Both the position numbers and the translations under genes were made by a program. The notes below the pieces were generated by a model. It was not told where the DNA came from. It ran no database searches and saw only the letters and a list, made by a program, of their open reading frames with translations. From positions 602,024 to 666,023 of the forward strand of contig NZ_KL407334.1 in assembly GCF_000706625.1 (NCBI RefSeq): a DNA stretch of 64,000 nucleotides, given 5' to 3'. Numbering within the stretch: the first letter of the stretch is position 1; each line of letters opens with the position of its first letter. The DNA is from Bartonella koehlerae C-29 (GTDB lineage Bacteria > Pseudomonadota > Alphaproteobacteria > Rhizobiales > Rhizobiaceae). This document shows, one piece after another, positions 1 through 9,972 of the stretch.

Positions 1-202
1 TGGTAGATTTGTTTTTACCACGCCATTGTGCATTGATTTGTGCCATATGTTTGTCATCCGTAAAAAGCAAGCTGATTTCGCTGACAATATTTTCCAATGA
101 AAAATGATGCATTGTCGTTTTTAATGCTTTTTCAGTGATATTATAAAGCATTTTTTCGTCATTCCACCCAGCGCTCTCAACAATTATATCAATTGTAATC
201 AT
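1..202 (-). CDS. ybeY: YbeY rRNA maturation factor, N-terminal part (runs off the left edge)
   Basis: Only the first 67 codons are present: the ATG reads leftward from 202 and the frame is open to the window edge. The protein begins [14 protein letters not shown] and reaches WRGKNKST, the block that in YbeY precedes the NVLSFP segment; the three zinc-binding histidines lie beyond the edge. YbeY is a metal-dependent endoribonuclease-like protein needed for 16S rRNA 3'-end maturation and ribosome quality control. It sits 54 bp after the phoH-like gene on the same strand, the usual pairing in bacteria. The identification is firm; completeness cannot be judged. Confidence 0.9.
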   Translation of the reverse strand, partial: MITIDIIVESAGWNDEKMLYNITEKALKTTMHHFSLENIVSEISLLFTDDKHMAQINAQWRGKNKST

Positions 203-256
203 AACAAATCAAATTCATTTCTTTGATGAGGAGTATGAGATGGGCATTTCTTTGTT

Positions 257-1324
257 TTATGCTCGAGAATCGTGATCATAAGCACGAACGATAGCGGCAA
301 CAAGGGGATGGCGTACAACATCTTTTTCACCAAAACGAATAATTGTAATATTTTCTACATTTGAAAGAATACGTATTGCTTCAATTAAACCTGATTTTTG
401 TCCTGTCGGCAAATCAATTTGGCTTACATCACCGGTAACGACCATGCGTGCGCCCTCTCCAAAACGCGTGAGGAACATTTTCATTTGCATGGGCGTGGTA
501 TTTTGCGCTTCATCAAGAATGATAGCGGCATGAGTAAGTGTTCGTCCGCGCATGAAAGCAAGAGGAGCAATTTCTATAACACCAGAATTTAGAATTCGTT
601 CTACTTTTTCGACGGGTATCATATCATAGAGGGCGTCATAAAGTGGACGTAAATATGGGTCAACTTTTTCTTTAAGATCACCAGGCAGAAAGCCGAGATG
701 TTCTCCAGCTTCAACGGCAGGACGTGAGAGGATAATGCGTTCAATGATACCACGCTCTAAAAGCATTGCAGCATGAGCGACAGCAAGATATGTTTTGCCT
801 GTTCCTGCTGGTCCTATCCCAAAAACAAGTTCTTTAGTTTCCATTGCGTGTATGTAAGCATTTTGTGTTGGAGTTCTAGCGTGGATTGTCTTTTTATGGG
901 TACTTAACCGTGCGGGTATAAGTTTTGTTACAGGTTGTATTTTTGTTGGCGATTCTTGCTGATTATGTGGAAAATTCGCCATGGCAATTGCTCCTTCTAC
1001 ATCCGATAAAGTGAGCTCTTGATGTGTTTTAACGCGTTCATAAAGCTGCTGTAATATATATTGTGCGCACTTCGTGGCTGTCGTTTTTCCATGGATTAAA
1101 ATTTCATTGCCGCGCGGATAAAGACTAAGTCCAAGCTGTTGTTCGATATAAGTTAGATTTTCGTTGAATTTACCAAATACTGCTTTTGCATATCGGTTAT
1201 TTTCAAAAATTAAAACAACATGATGAACAGTCGATGCGTTTTCTTTTTCCAAGATAACAGTATTTTCAAGATAAGTACTTATTTTCTCTTTAACGAACTT
1301 TACTTTTTTGGTTGAAGATTTCAA
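257..1324 (-). CDS. ybeZ: PhoH-like ATPase (YbeZ family)
   Basis: A 355-residue cytosolic P-loop ATPase of the PhoH family, of normal length. The N-terminal ~120 residues form the KH-like region of these proteins. The ATPase core starts near residue 165 with the Walker A motif GPAGTGKT, followed by LSRPAVEAGE and GFLPGDLKEKVDPY, which are PhoH signatures, then a Walker B-type ILDEAQN and the sensor-like VVTGDVSQIDLP. YbeZ is thought to work with YbeY in rRNA or ribosome metabolism; its precise activity is unsettled. It lies between miaB (160 bp upstream) and ybeY (54 bp downstream) in a minus-strand run. The name PhoH reflects family history and does not imply phosphate control here. Confidence 0.93.
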   Translation of the reverse strand: MKSSTKKVKFVKEKISTYLENTVILEKENASTVHHVVLIFENNRYAKAVFGKFNENLTYIEQQLGLSLYPRGNEILIHGKTTATKCAQYILQQLYERVKTHQELTLSDVEGAIAMANFPHNQQESPTKIQPVTKLIPARLSTHKKTIHARTPTQNAYIHAMETKELVFGIGPAGTGKTYLAVAHAAMLLERGIIERIILSRPAVEAGEHLGFLPGDLKEKVDPYLRPLYDALYDMIPVEKVERILNSGVIEIAPLAFMRGRTLTHAAIILDEAQNTTPMQMKMFLTRFGEGARMVVTGDVSQIDLPTGQKSGLIEAIRILSNVENITIIRFGEKDVVRHPLVAAIVRAYDHDSRA

Positions 1325-1484
1325 CCTATTCTCCCATATCTAGCAAATATTGCACTCTTTTGGGGTAAACTGTATAAAATACAGACTCTTTTTCATAGAG
1401 TGCAAACTTTAAATGTAATCATTTTCTTCAAAAATAAAAGAGCCTTCTAAAATCTCTGTTGTGAAAAAGGCATGAGAGCTATGC

Positions 1485-2861
1485 TTATACATTTGCAATT
1501 TCACCAACAAAACTGTTTGAGCTTGTACTTTTAATATGAATTGGGACTACGCTGCCCGTAGAGGCTTGTGTATCCACGACAACAGGTAAAAGCCAAGGTG
1601 ACCGGCCTACCATTTGCCCAGAGTGACGTCCAGCTTTTTCGATAAGAACGTCTGTTGTTTGACCAATTTTAGAACGCAAAAATGCATTTTGTTGCTCCAA
1701 GAGAAGGATTTGTAAATGTTGAAGCCGGGCATCTTTTACAGCTTCCTCAACATAATTTTTCATTGTTGCACCAACTGTTCCAGGTCGAGGTGAATATTTA
1801 AAAGAGTATGCTGAACTGTATTCCACTTGTTTAATAAGTTTAATGGTTTCTTCAAAGTCTTCATCTGTTTCTCCTGGAAATCCTACAATAAAATCTCCTG
1901 AAAAAGCAATATCTGGTCGTGCATTACGAATTTTTTCGATAAGTTGAAGATAATGAACACTTTTGTGTTGGCGGTTCATTGCTTTTAAGATGCGATCTGA
2001 ACCCGATTGAACAGGCAAATGCAGATAAGGCATCAATATGTCAAGATCTCGGTGTGCAGCAATAAGACTGTCATCCATATCTCGTGGATGACTGGTTGTA
2101 TAACGCAAACGCTTTAAACCATCCAATTTGGCAAGGTGATAAAGAAGATCACCAAGACGCCAAGTTTTACCATTCACATTTTGTCCATGCCAGCCATTCA
2201 CATTTTGTCCAAGCAGGGTAATTTCCTTGACACCAGCTTCAATGAGTTGACGGGCTTCCTCGGTAATTTGCTCGACAGATCGGGATATTTCGGCACCGCG
2301 TGTGTAGGGAACAACACAGAAAGTACAAAATTTATCACAGCCTTCCTGTACTGTTAAAAATGCACTAACACCTCGTTTTCTTACAGCATGTTTATTATGA
2401 GGCGGTAAATGGGCAAATTTATCCTCAACAGCATAGTCTGTTGCAACAATTTTTTTCCCCTGTTTGGTTTGTTCTAACAAGTTCGGCAAGCGATGATACA
2501 TTTGCGGTCCAATAACGAGATCTACCGTTGGTGCACGGCGCAAAATTTCACTTCCCTCTGCTTGTGCAACACAACCAGTTACACCAACCATCAAGGGCTT
2601 GTCAGGTGTACGTTCTTGACGCATAACCCGCAAGCGACCAAGATCTGAATAGAGTTTTTCTGCTGCTTTTTCACGGATATGACAGGTATTAACAAGAATA
2701 AGGTCAGCGTCATTTGGTGTTTGTGTAGTGACATAACCCTGTGAACTGAGACTATCAGTCATCCGTTGGCTGTCATAAACATTCATTTGGCACCCATAGG
2801 TTTTGATAAAAACCTTTTTAGGAGCAACAGGAGGAATATTTTTAGGATTTGCTTTATTCAT
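1485..2861 (-). CDS. miaB: tRNA-2-methylthio-N6-dimethylallyladenosine synthase MiaB
   Basis: A 458-residue radical-SAM methylthiotransferase that adds the 2-methylthio group to i6A37 of tRNAs reading UNN codons. The N-terminal domain has the three auxiliary-cluster cysteines in [17 protein letters not shown] and GVTGCVAQ. The radical-SAM triad is in [10 protein letters not shown] (near residues 173-182), followed by LPVQSGSD and the C-terminal TRAM region. Length and motif order match intact family members. One oddity is that GQNVNG occurs twice ([18 protein letters not shown]), encoded by a 17-bp exact repeat with a 24-bp period at 2170-2210. It lies 44 bp after rimI, in the tsaB-rimI-miaB-phoH-ybeY order of rhizobia. 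Confidence 0.96.
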   Translation of the reverse strand: MNKANPKNIPPVAPKKVFIKTYGCQMNVYDSQRMTDSLSSQGYVTTQTPNDADLILVNTCHIREKAAEKLYSDLGRLRVMRQERTPDKPLMVGVTGCVAQAEGSEILRRAPTVDLVIGPQMYHRLPNLLEQTKQGKKIVATDYAVEDKFAHLPPHNKHAVRKRGVSAFLTVQEGCDKFCTFCVVPYTRGAEISRSVEQITEEARQLIEAGVKEITLLGQNVNGWHGQNVNGKTWRLGDLLYHLAKLDGLKRLRYTTSHPRDMDDSLIAAHRDLDILMPYLHLPVQSGSDRILKAMNRQHKSVHYLQLIEKIRNARPDIAFSGDFIVGFPGETDEDFEETIKLIKQVEYSSAYSFKYSPRPGTVGATMKNYVEEAVKDARLQHLQILLLEQQNAFLRSKIGQTTDVLIEKAGRHSGQMVGRSPWLLPVVVDTQASTGSVVPIHIKSTSSNSFVGEIANV

Positions 2862-2905
2862 AGCGCATTTGTAAATGTTTTTTACGCAAATCTCAATCTA
2901 TTTGC

Positions 2906-3385
2906 TTAAAAGTTTTTTTGCATAATGATTGCATCTGTGCGGCTATTTTTTGATTGGTAGTAGGCAAAGCGTTTAGCAATTTTTTGAAATTTAAAACCTT
3001 GATAAAGGCTCAAAGCAGAAAGATTGGTTTCTTCTACTTCTAAGAAGAGTTTTAGAGCGCGTTCGTGGTGGAGATGGCGAAGTGTACTATCAATAAGCAA
3101 GGTGCCAATTCCTTGTCGACGACAATGAGGGTGGACAGCAATTGTGATAATTTCGGCTTCATCAAGAATGAGACGGCAGAGGCAAAAGCCTAAAATTTTA
3201 TCAGGGCGTCCAATAAGAGAGGCTTTGTACCCGAAGATAGATTGATCTGTTAAGAAATGGTCAAAGGTTTGTTTTTTCCAAGCAGGGACAAAACAATGCT
3301 GATGAATTTGATGAAGGAGAGCACTATCATCAGTTTGTAGTGGAGCAATCCAAAAATGTTTTTTTTTCAATAAAAGCTTAGACAT
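2906..3385 (-). CDS. rimI: Ribosomal-protein-alanine N-acetyltransferase RimI-like (GNAT)
   Basis: A 159-residue GNAT acetyltransferase. The acetyl-CoA pyrophosphate loop is visible as CRRQGIGTLLID (motif A, R/Q-x-x-G-x-G/A), preceded by EAEIITIAVHPH and followed by LFLEVEETNLSALSLYQGFKF, the RimI motif-B pattern. RimI acetylates the N-terminal alanine of ribosomal protein S18. Its start overlaps the tsaB stop by one base (TAATG at 3383-3387), so the two are probably translationally coupled. The tsaB-rimI pairing is conserved and supports this name over other GNAT families. Substrate specificity is inferred from synteny and not from residues. Confidence 0.88.
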   Translation of the reverse strand: MSKLLLKKKHFWIAPLQTDDSALLHQIHQHCFVPAWKKQTFDHFLTDQSIFGYKASLIGRPDKILGFCLCRLILDEAEIITIAVHPHCRRQGIGTLLIDSTLRHLHHERALKLFLEVEETNLSALSLYQGFKFQKIAKRFAYYQSKNSRTDAIIMQKNF

Positions 3386-4068
3386 TATTTTTTTCGTGGT
3401 AGAGCAAAATCAGTTTGTTGCTTTGCGTCAGCACTCTGTAAATAGAGTGGACGGGGACGATCTTGTAGTTGTTTGTTTGCTGCAAGATGAGCATAGCTTA
3501 CAATGTCAGCTGTCTCGCAGAGGGTTTGATCTCGTACGATTTTTTTGTTTACCTTATTGTTTTTAATATGCAGAGCAATAACATTAGCTGCTGGACCGAT
3601 GAGTCTTGTTTTCTGCGGTAAATCTTCGATAATATTTTCGATTGTTTTTAAGCCTGGGGCCCCTAAAGGGGAAAGATCTTCGTTGAAGTTTTGATGGTAG
3701 AACATATCTTTACCGGCTTCAATGACAACGGTGATTGCTAATCCAGTATTTTTATTGCTTGCCTGCACTGCTAATGCTTCAAGTGCGCTTACTCCAACAG
3801 CTGGTATTTCGAGCGCTAATGACAAAGCGCGTGCTGTTGCAACACCTACACGCACACCGGTAAATGATCCAGGCCCAATATTGACAGCAATGCGATCAAC
3901 TTGATCAAGAGTTATATTCGCTTGGTTGATTACTTGTGCGATATATCCAATAAGTTTTTCGGCATGTCCTTTGTTTATACGCTCGTTGACACGAGCAATG
4001 ACAGATTTCTGACGAATAAGCGCAACGGCACAATAAATTGAAGCAGTGTCTAGAGCAAGGATAAGCAT
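3385..4068 (-). CDS. tsaB: tRNA N6-threonylcarbamoyladenosine biosynthesis protein TsaB (YeaZ)
   Basis: A 227-residue protein of the ASKHA fold that partners TsaD and TsaE in making t6A37 on ANN-decoding tRNAs. It begins MLILALDTASIYCAVALI, the typical phosphate-1-like strand, and carries VNIGPGSFTGVRVGVATAR, the strongest TsaB signature, at about residues 64-82. The C-terminal PLYLQSADAKQQ resembles the rhizobial PLYLRAPDAKPQ tail. It is probably the first gene of the minus-strand run tsaB-rimI-miaB-phoH-ybeY. TsaB itself is catalytically inactive and acts as a scaffold in the complex. Confidence 0.94.
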   Translation of the reverse strand: MLILALDTASIYCAVALIRQKSVIARVNERINKGHAEKLIGYIAQVINQANITLDQVDRIAVNIGPGSFTGVRVGVATARALSLALEIPAVGVSALEALAVQASNKNTGLAITVVIEAGKDMFYHQNFNEDLSPLGAPGLKTIENIIEDLPQKTRLIGPAANVIALHIKNNKVNKKIVRDQTLCETADIVSYAHLAANKQLQDRPRPLYLQSADAKQQTDFALPRKK

Positions 4069-4647
4069 AAAAATATTTTAGTTGAATAATATAATAAACA
4101 AAAGACCTACAGTATTTTTTAGTCTTTTTTTTGTGTGTGTTTTGCAATATTTAAAGAAGGTTGTTAGGATCAATAAGCAACAATATATTTTTTATTGAAT
4201 GCGGTGGGTGTTGATTTTTTCTCATGCTATCCTGTTGTAATACAGAGTGAATAAAAGCAATTTAAGAGAAAGAAGCCATGAAATCCCATTTGTTTATTTT
4301 CTAAGTAAGAGCATATTCCGTAGGCTTTTTGTAAAAACATTATTTTGTGAGAGAAAATGCAATAAAAAAAGCGGCATTGTTTTGTGATGAATGATGTATT
4401 TTTGTGTTATGCTGTTTAGTTGCAAGAAACTGTCTGCTGAAAAGCCGATTGAATAAGTAGTTTTATAGCTTGCTACTCTTTCTACTAAGTTTAAAGTAAT
4501 TTGATTGTTTATATAAGTTGTAAAAATGATAAAGAAAGTCTTGGAATTTTAACCCATTTTGATAAAAAAGCTGCTTCAAGAGTGGCATGTCTTTGGAATG
4601 ATTGTATGCTGAATTGAAAAAAGCAAAAATATTTAAAAACCAATATT
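4069..4647. other. Non-coding spacer upstream of tsaB
   Basis: About 580 bp between tsaB and the yeiH-like gene, both on the minus strand. I see no open frame with family-like sequence, no tRNA and no clear hairpin terminator. The tsaB promoter should lie at its left end. A short AT-rich inverted repeat just below 4648 (AAATATT and AATATTT on the minus strand) could end yeiH transcription, but it is weak. Confidence 0.5.
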
Positions 4648-5694
4648 TCAGAATGTTATAGGGTTTAAATCATTCAATTGGATCATGATAAGACTGCAAA
4701 CACCGAGGATAAGTATGGAGCAGGTTGAAGCTAGAATGACGCGCCATCCTGCTTTTTTAAAGGATCGGATATCAACGCCTAAACCTAATGCTGCCATTGA
4801 AATGACAGTGAATAAATGAGCAATAAATTTAATGGGGATGAGAGTCCTTTCAGGAATAAGACCACTTGAGCGGATGAGCATCATAATAATAAAACCAATG
4901 ATAAACCATGGGACGAGAGTGTGTAGGCGCAATCGTGTTTGTGCTGATCGATGATAGAGGATTGACAGAGCAAAAATAAGAGGACCTAACATTAAAACGC
5001 GTACCAATTTAACAACTGTTGCAATTTGAACACTCACAAAAGAGACAGATGCTGTTGCTGCTAAAACTTGTGGTACAGCATAAACGACCATGCCGGAAAG
5101 CACGCCATATTGGCTAAATGACAAATTCAGAAATGGATGTAAAAAAGGGAGAAGTAAAATAATAAAAACTCCTAAAAGAGCAGTAAAAGCAATAGATGCT
5201 GCTACCTCTTCATGTTTTGCTTTAATGACAGGTGCAACGGCGACGATTGCTGAATTTCCACAAATAGCATTCCCGCAAGCGACGAGCATTGCTAAATGCG
5301 AAGAAAGTCTGAAAAGTCTGCCGATGGTAAAGCTGAGAATAAGCGTTACAAGTATAACAAATATAATACTAGCAAGTAAATTCCAACCGGCTGAAAGAAC
5401 CGTATTAACGCTAATACTTGCTCCTAGAAGAACAATAGCAATTTCAAGAAGTGTTTTGGCACAAAAAATTATACCTTTTTGAAAATATTTTGGCAAAGTA
5501 AAACAACTACCGGTGATGGATCCTAAGAGAACTGCCAAAACAAGGCTTTCAAACCATGCTTGCGTGAAAAGCTGTTTTTCTAAGATTTCTAAACCATAAG
5601 CTAAGGTTGATATGAATAAACATGCTAGGACACCCGGAGCAAAGTCGTTTAAAAGTGTGATTTTTTTTTTAATCATTTTAATGTTTCTACCCAT
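4648..5694 (-). CDS. YeiH/UPF0324 family membrane protein (putative sulfate exporter family)
   Basis: A 348-residue integral membrane protein with about ten hydrophobic segments, starting with an ACLFISTLAYGLE helix. It contains the family signature GNAICGNSAIVAVAPVIKA (near residue 138) and IALLGASISVNTVL-type segments. Members of UPF0324 (E. coli YeiH) are annotated as putative sulfate exporters, but the transported substrate is not established. The gene stands alone between the tsaB cluster and recR, 55 bp from recR. An ATG six codons further in (MIKKKI, at 5676) is an alternative start; neither start has a strong ribosome-binding site. The family call is firm; the function is open. Confidence 0.85.
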   Translation of the reverse strand: MGRNIKMIKKKITLLNDFAPGVLACLFISTLAYGLEILEKQLFTQAWFESLVLAVLLGSITGSCFTLPKYFQKGIIFCAKTLLEIAIVLLGASISVNTVLSAGWNLLASIIFVILVTLILSFTIGRLFRLSSHLAMLVACGNAICGNSAIVAVAPVIKAKHEEVAASIAFTALLGVFIILLLPFLHPFLNLSFSQYGVLSGMVVYAVPQVLAATASVSFVSVQIATVVKLVRVLMLGPLIFALSILYHRSAQTRLRLHTLVPWFIIGFIIMMLIRSSGLIPERTLIPIKFIAHLFTVISMAALGLGVDIRSFKKAGWRVILASTCSILILGVCSLIMIQLNDLNPITF

Positions 5695-5749
5695 AAATCA
5701 AAGAAATGATAATAAATAATAAAAAGAGATAACGGGTAAGAGAAAAAAA

Positions 5750-6355
5750 TTAAAGATTTGTTCTTGCCTGTAAGGCTGCTGCTAAAGTTCCATCATCAAG
5801 ATAATCAAGTTCACCTCCTACAGGCACACCATGAGCAAGTTTAGTAACTTTCACTGAAAAATTGGAAAGTTTATCAGTGATATAATGTGCTGTTGTTTGT
5901 CCTTCAACAGTGGCGTTGACAGCTAGAATAATCTCTGTAATTGGGTTTTCTACAACACGCTGTATTAAGGGGGCGATGTTGAGTTCATCAGGACCTATCC
6001 CATCTAAAGGAGAAAGCCTGCCACCCAATACATGATAACGTGCGGCTAAAGTTTTTGCACGCTCTAGAGCCCACAGATCAGCAATATCTTCAACAACAAT
6101 AATTGTTGCATCATCACGGCGTGGATCTTTACAAATCGAACAAGGATCAATTGTATCTACATTTCCACAAATAGAACAAATGCAGACTTTTTGTACTGCG
6201 GCTTGTATTGCTACTCCTAAAGGTTCCAGCAGTGTTTCCTTTTTTTTGATAAGATAAAGCACAGCACGACGTGCTGAACGCGGACCAAGACCTGGTATTC
6301 GCGCTAAAAGCTGAATGAGACGCTCAATCTCAGGTCCTCCAATGTGTTTAGACAT
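5750..6355 (-). CDS. recR: Recombination protein RecR
   Basis: A 201-residue RecFOR-pathway protein that helps load RecA at gaps and breaks. The N-terminal helix-hairpin-helix region reads [20 protein letters not shown]. The zinc finger [16 protein letters not shown] follows at about residues 57-72, and the TOPRIM domain starts at [16 protein letters not shown]. The C-terminal Walker B-like segment LDYLDDGTL is at the end. All expected domains and the normal length of about 200 residues are present. It is last in the dnaX-ybaB-recR order, 33 bp after ybaB, probably one transcript. Confidence 0.97.
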   Translation of the reverse strand: MSKHIGGPEIERLIQLLARIPGLGPRSARRAVLYLIKKKETLLEPLGVAIQAAVQKVCICSICGNVDTIDPCSICKDPRRDDATIIVVEDIADLWALERAKTLAARYHVLGGRLSPLDGIGPDELNIAPLIQRVVENPITEIILAVNATVEGQTTAHYITDKLSNFSVKVTKLAHGVPVGGELDYLDDGTLAAALQARTNL

Positions 6356-6388
6356 ACTCTGGTTCCAAAGGATTCGGTAAAATTTGGT

Positions 6389-6715
6389 TCATGAGAACGG
6401 GAGTTTGAAATTGGGTGGAAGTGGTAGCCCTGCTGTCATGCTTTTGGTTTTTTCTTGCATAGTTATTTCAATTTTTGTTTTGGCTTCATTATAAGCAGCC
6501 ATAATCAGATCTTCAAGGATTTCAATTTCTTCAGGTTTAAGTAATGAAGGATCAATTTTGATTGCTGTTATAGTGTTTTTACCGTTTAAGGTGATGGTGA
6601 CAAGTCCACCACCAGCAGTCCCCGTTATTTGCAGATTCGCCATTTCTTCTTGAATTTTCTGCATTTTTTCTTGCACTTCTTTGGCTTTTTTCATCATGTT
6701 TATCATATCACGCAT
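6389..6715 (-). CDS. ybaB: YbaB/EbfC family nucleoid-associated protein
   Basis: A 108-residue DNA-binding protein of the YbaB/EbfC family. The N-terminal half is a charged amphipathic helix ([21 protein letters not shown]), followed by the family core [17 protein letters not shown], then IDPSLL and [11 protein letters not shown], and the [10 protein letters not shown] tail. It forms tweezer-like dimers that bind DNA and may influence nucleoid structure. It begins 14 bp after the dnaX stop and is followed by recR, the standard cluster linking a clamp-loader gene to recombination. Confidence 0.95.
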   Translation of the reverse strand: MRDMINMMKKAKEVQEKMQKIQEEMANLQITGTAGGGLVTITLNGKNTITAIKIDPSLLKPEEIEILEDLIMAAYNEAKTKIEITMQEKTKSMTAGLPLPPNFKLPFS

Positions 6716-6729
6716 AGGAATAGGTACCC

Positions 6730-8670
6730 TTATTCATCATTGATATCACTTTCATTTTTAAAGGTATCGGCATTTTTAAAGGTATTAAGGAGTAAATCAA
6801 GGTCATTTTCTTGTTTATTTAGACGAATATCGACAATTTTTGCTTCTGGAAAATGATCTAGAATTTTCGCGATATCAGGATCTGCTTTTGCATTGGAAAA
6901 AAGAGTCTTTTGGGTAGCCATACTTTCTTCTTGTAGGGTTGGTCCTCCTCCTTCATTAACAAAGGTTATAGTCCAACGTTTTTCAGTCCACTGATACAGC
7001 ATTTTTTTTATATCACGCTTAAGTGAATGTGGAGCATTTTCAGAAATCCTCAAAATGATATGTCCTGGTTCAAAAGAAACAGGGTGAACAAATTCTGTAA
7101 CAAGAAGTTTAAAAGGGATCTCATTATACTGTTCAGCTAATTTAACAATATCATGCAAGGAATCAATAACTATAGCTTTGGTTTCAGTGGTTTGTTTTGG
7201 TGTGTGCGTGGAAAGATACGGTAAATTTGCAATATTTTGAGGAGGAGCAACAGATTGAGAAGTTTCAAGAATTTCTGTGACTTTAGAGGGATGAGAGCTT
7301 TCGAGGTTTTGAACGCTGAGGGAACTTTCCGATTGTAATGAACAATCTAATTGGTTTTCTAAGGATGTTTTGCAATCTGGCTGGTGTGATGACGTGTTTG
7401 CAACTTGTGAAGAAGGACAAGCGTTTGTAGCTTCTATTTTTGTTGTATTATTTGCATTTGCGGACTCTTGATGGGCAGAATTGGAAACGATTGTGAGAGG
7501 TACTTTTTCTTGCGTGAGCTTTTTTAAAGCTTCATCAAGAGTTGGCAGATCTGTAACATGAGCAAGACGAATCAATAACATTTCAGCGGCTTGAAGTGGA
7601 CGTGCGGTTTGATTCACTTCTCGTAAACCTTTCAGTAACATTTGCCAGTTTCGGGATAAAACAGGAACGGAAAGTTTTTTTGAAAAATCTAAGCTTCTCA
7701 AACGTTCATCTTCAGTAAGCGAAAGATCTTCTACTATCTCTGGTGTGAAATGTAAACGTGTGACCAGATGGTTGAAATCGGCTAATTCTGTCAATATGGC
7801 AAGGGGATCAGCGCCGGCATCATATTGGCTACGTAACTCATGGAGTGCATTGACAACGTTGCCCTTCATGATGAATTCGAAAAGATCAATAATACGAGTT
7901 TGATCAGCTAATCCTAACATTGCGCGTATTGCAACAGCGCTGATTTTGCCCTTGCTGTGAGCAATTGCTTGATCAAAAATAGAGAGTGCATCTCGTGCAG
8001 AGCCTTCTGCAGCGCGTGCGATCATGGAGAGCGCTTGATCCTCCACTTCCACATTTTCATGTTGAGCAATTTGGCGTAGATGCGCACTCAAAGCTGCCGA
8101 TTCAATACGCCGTAGGTCAAAACGCTGGCAACGTGAAAGGATCGTAATAGGAACTTTATGAATCTCTGTTGTTGCAAAAATAAATTTTACATGCGGTGGT
8201 GGCTCTTCAAGTGTTTTCAATAAGCCGTTAAATGCCTGTGTTGAGAGCATGTGCACTTCATCAATAATATAAACCTTATAGCGTGCAGAAACAGGACGAT
8301 AACATATTTGTTCAATAATTTCACGAATATCGTCAATACCTGTATGTGAAGCTGCATCCATTTCGATAACATCAATATGACGTCCTTCAATGATTTGCGT
8401 GCAGTGTTCCCCAAGTGTATTCAATAGGGTTGTTGGTTGGTCAATATCTTTTGTTTTATAGTTTAGTGCACGTGCTAAAATACGTGCTGTTGTGGTTTTT
8501 CCCACTCCGCGAATCCCCGTGAGCATCCATGCTTGTGCAATGTGTCCTGTTTCAAAGGCATTAGTAAGAGTACGCACCATCACTTCTTGACCAATGAGGT
8601 CGGAGAAATTTTGAGGTCGATATTTACGAGCAAGAACACGATAGGTTGTTTCTACCGGCATATCTTTCAT
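6730..8670 (-). CDS. dnaX: DNA polymerase III subunit tau (and possibly gamma), DnaX
   Basis: Clamp-loader ATPase of 646 residues from the ATG at 8670; an in-frame TTG at 8682 is an alternative start. Domain I begins [19 protein letters not shown] and has Walker [20 protein letters not shown], Walker [10 protein letters not shown], sensor-1 [11 protein letters not shown] and the SRC arginine finger (LSRCQRFDL). Domain III ends near residue 380, followed by a low-complexity Ser/Thr/Gln linker (about 400-490) and a C-terminal tau-type domain that would contact the polymerase. Of the usual zinc-module cysteines only one is seen (GEHCTQI). A heptamer A AAA AAG in the zero frame at 7525-7519 is identical to the E. 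coli dnaX slip site (see findings). Followed by ybaB and recR. Confidence 0.96.
   Translation of the reverse strand: MKDMPVETTYRVLARKYRPQNFSDLIGQEVMVRTLTNAFETGHIAQAWMLTGIRGVGKTTTARILARALNYKTKDIDQPTTLLNTLGEHCTQIIEGRHIDVIEMDAASHTGIDDIREIIEQICYRPVSARYKVYIIDEVHMLSTQAFNGLLKTLEEPPPHVKFIFATTEIHKVPITILSRCQRFDLRRIESAALSAHLRQIAQHENVEVEDQALSMIARAAEGSARDALSIFDQAIAHSKGKISAVAIRAMLGLADQTRIIDLFEFIMKGNVVNALHELRSQYDAGADPLAILTELADFNHLVTRLHFTPEIVEDLSLTEDERLRSLDFSKKLSVPVLSRNWQMLLKGLREVNQTARPLQAAEMLLIRLAHVTDLPTLDEALKKLTQEKVPLTIVSNSAHQESANANNTTKIEATNACPSSQVANTSSHQPDCKTSLENQLDCSLQSESSLSVQNLESSHPSKVTEILETSQSVAPPQNIANLPYLSTHTPKQTTETKAIVIDSLHDIVKLAEQYNEIPFKLLVTEFVHPVSFEPGHIILRISENAPHSLKRDIKKMLYQWTEKRWTITFVNEGGGPTLQEESMATQKTLFSNAKADPDIAKILDHFPEAKIVDIRLNKQENDLDLLLNTFKNADTFKNESDINDE
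7519..7525 (-). promoter_or_regulatory. Candidate -1 frameshift heptamer A AAA AAG inside dnaX
   Basis: Read on the minus strand the codons are TTA AAA AAG, so the heptamer A AAA AAG is in the correct register for tandem -1 slippage. After a slip the frame continues 23 codons and meets TAA at 7450-7448. The product would be about 407 residues, ending just past domain III, as E. coli gamma does. I see no strong downstream stem-loop, and the upstream Shine-Dalgarno-like element is weak, so use of the site is uncertain. Confidence 0.35.
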
Positions 8671-8898
8671 CAATGATTCCAATTTTAAAGCGTTTGTAAG
8701 ACACTTTTGATAACATGCGAGACAAAGTTAATACTTATACTCTAATATAAAAGGATTTTTTCTCAATCAATTTATTTTTTAAGGAGTAAAAATATTGGCG
8801 TAAAAACAACCAAATCTCTTTGCTATAATCGAAAGTTACTCTGAAAATTGAAGAAAGAAACTAAAAAGCAACAAAATATAACTTATCCGGTTAAAATA

Positions 8899-8996
8899 GG
8901 AGGCTGGTACGGTGACCCGTACCATAACTCGTTAGGGCTGCTTCTTTCCAGACCTGACCCGGTTGGCGAGCAGTGCGTCCACCACCAACCTCCCAC
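8899..8996 (-). ncRNA. ffs: Signal recognition particle RNA (bacterial small SRP RNA, 4.5S)
   Basis: On the minus strand the conserved SRP domain IV reads GGTCAGGTCTGG, then AAAGAAGCAGCCC (around 8934-8960). This is the symmetric loop and GNRA-type tetraloop hairpin bound by Ffh. The flanks GTGGGAGGTTGG at the 5' end and ACCAGCCTCC at the 3' end can pair to close the long hairpin, giving about 98 nt, the size of the alphaproteobacterial form. It lies about 230 bp upstream of dnaX on the same strand, a common rhizobial arrangement. The ends are estimated from pairing, to within a few bases. Plus-strand open frames over it are artefacts. Confidence 0.95.
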
Positions 8997-9910
8997 ATTG
9001 TATATTGTCGATTTAAAATGGAAAATCAAGCTAAGAAGCGAAGAATATGGAAAGAACGACCAAAAATTTCTTCTTTGAGCTTAATTTATGCATTACGCAT
9101 TACAAATATGTTCGGGATTTATCAATGTTTATTGTGACAGCATTCTACAGTGATTTGTTATGAACAAAGCATACGCTTTTTTCACATAATGGGTTTGGAA
9201 CAGATAGCTCGTTGGCTAGGATGAGGAATTGAGTGGCAGAAGGATGTATTTTATAAAGTTTCTAAACAAATTATGGGAAATTTGAAACAGTAAAAGAAGG
9301 GATAAAGCATAAAGTTCATTCAAGTGGTTGAAGTTAGAAAATAAAGGAGAGAAGATCATTTTTGAAGAGCGCAATTTAATCCGTATCGGTATTTTATCAC
9401 TTTAAATAGTTGATGCATTCTTTAACAGTGAGAGAAAAGGGGTTAATCTTGCTGTGAGCAAGCTTTCATGACTGTAATCTGAAACGCACTTTAATTGTGA
9501 GTTTTTGCGTGACTAAAAAATGAAGCTAGGATCGCTCATGATTACTTTGGTATTCATTTTACTATTAGCATATAGGACATAGTTATCATTTTACATTTTT
9601 GCTCTGTTTTAGTCAGATGTGGAACAAAGTTACAGACTTTTAAATGGGGCTTTTGTTATTTATCTGTTTGTGTATATGATTTACATATGATGGAGTTTGT
9701 AAAAATTATGAGAAGAGCTAATTACAAAGTTGGATATAATGTTCTTATAAAGGAAATTGTCTTTATATGACAAAAATACAATGCAATTCAATTTTTTACA
9801 AAAGTCCTTTAATGTTTTATTTTAATGGATAATTTGACTTTTTTTGGCAAATATTAAAAATTCGAACTTATAGAATCCTGGGTTTTGAAAATTCAACACG
9901 CTTGAGTGTG
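8997..9910. other. Long spacer without a recognisable gene
   Basis: About 900 bp between the SRP RNA and the secreted-protein gene. I looked for broken family sequences in all frames and found none I can name; stops are frequent in every frame. The ffs promoter must lie at its left end, reading left. No tRNA or strong hairpin was seen before the terminator at 9912. Confidence 0.5.
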
Positions 9911-9911
9911 A

Positions 9912-9945
9912 AAAAGGTCTACCTAAGCAATAGGATAGACCTTTT
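9912..9945 (-). terminator. Rho-independent terminator of the secreted-protein gene
   Basis: AAAAGGTCTA at 9912-9921 pairs exactly with TAGACCTTTT at 9936-9945, and CCTA/TAGG extends the stem with one bulged base. On the minus strand the right arm runs into a T-tract. It lies 27 bp after the stop at 9973, so it most likely ends that transcript. Confidence 0.8.
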
Positions 9946-9972
9946 CGAACTTAAGAGCTCTTAGAAAAATTA

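Noticed and set aside
8848..9078. Plus-strand open frame across 8848-9078
   Set aside because: It lies over the SRP RNA gene, whose conserved structure on the minus strand explains the sequence.
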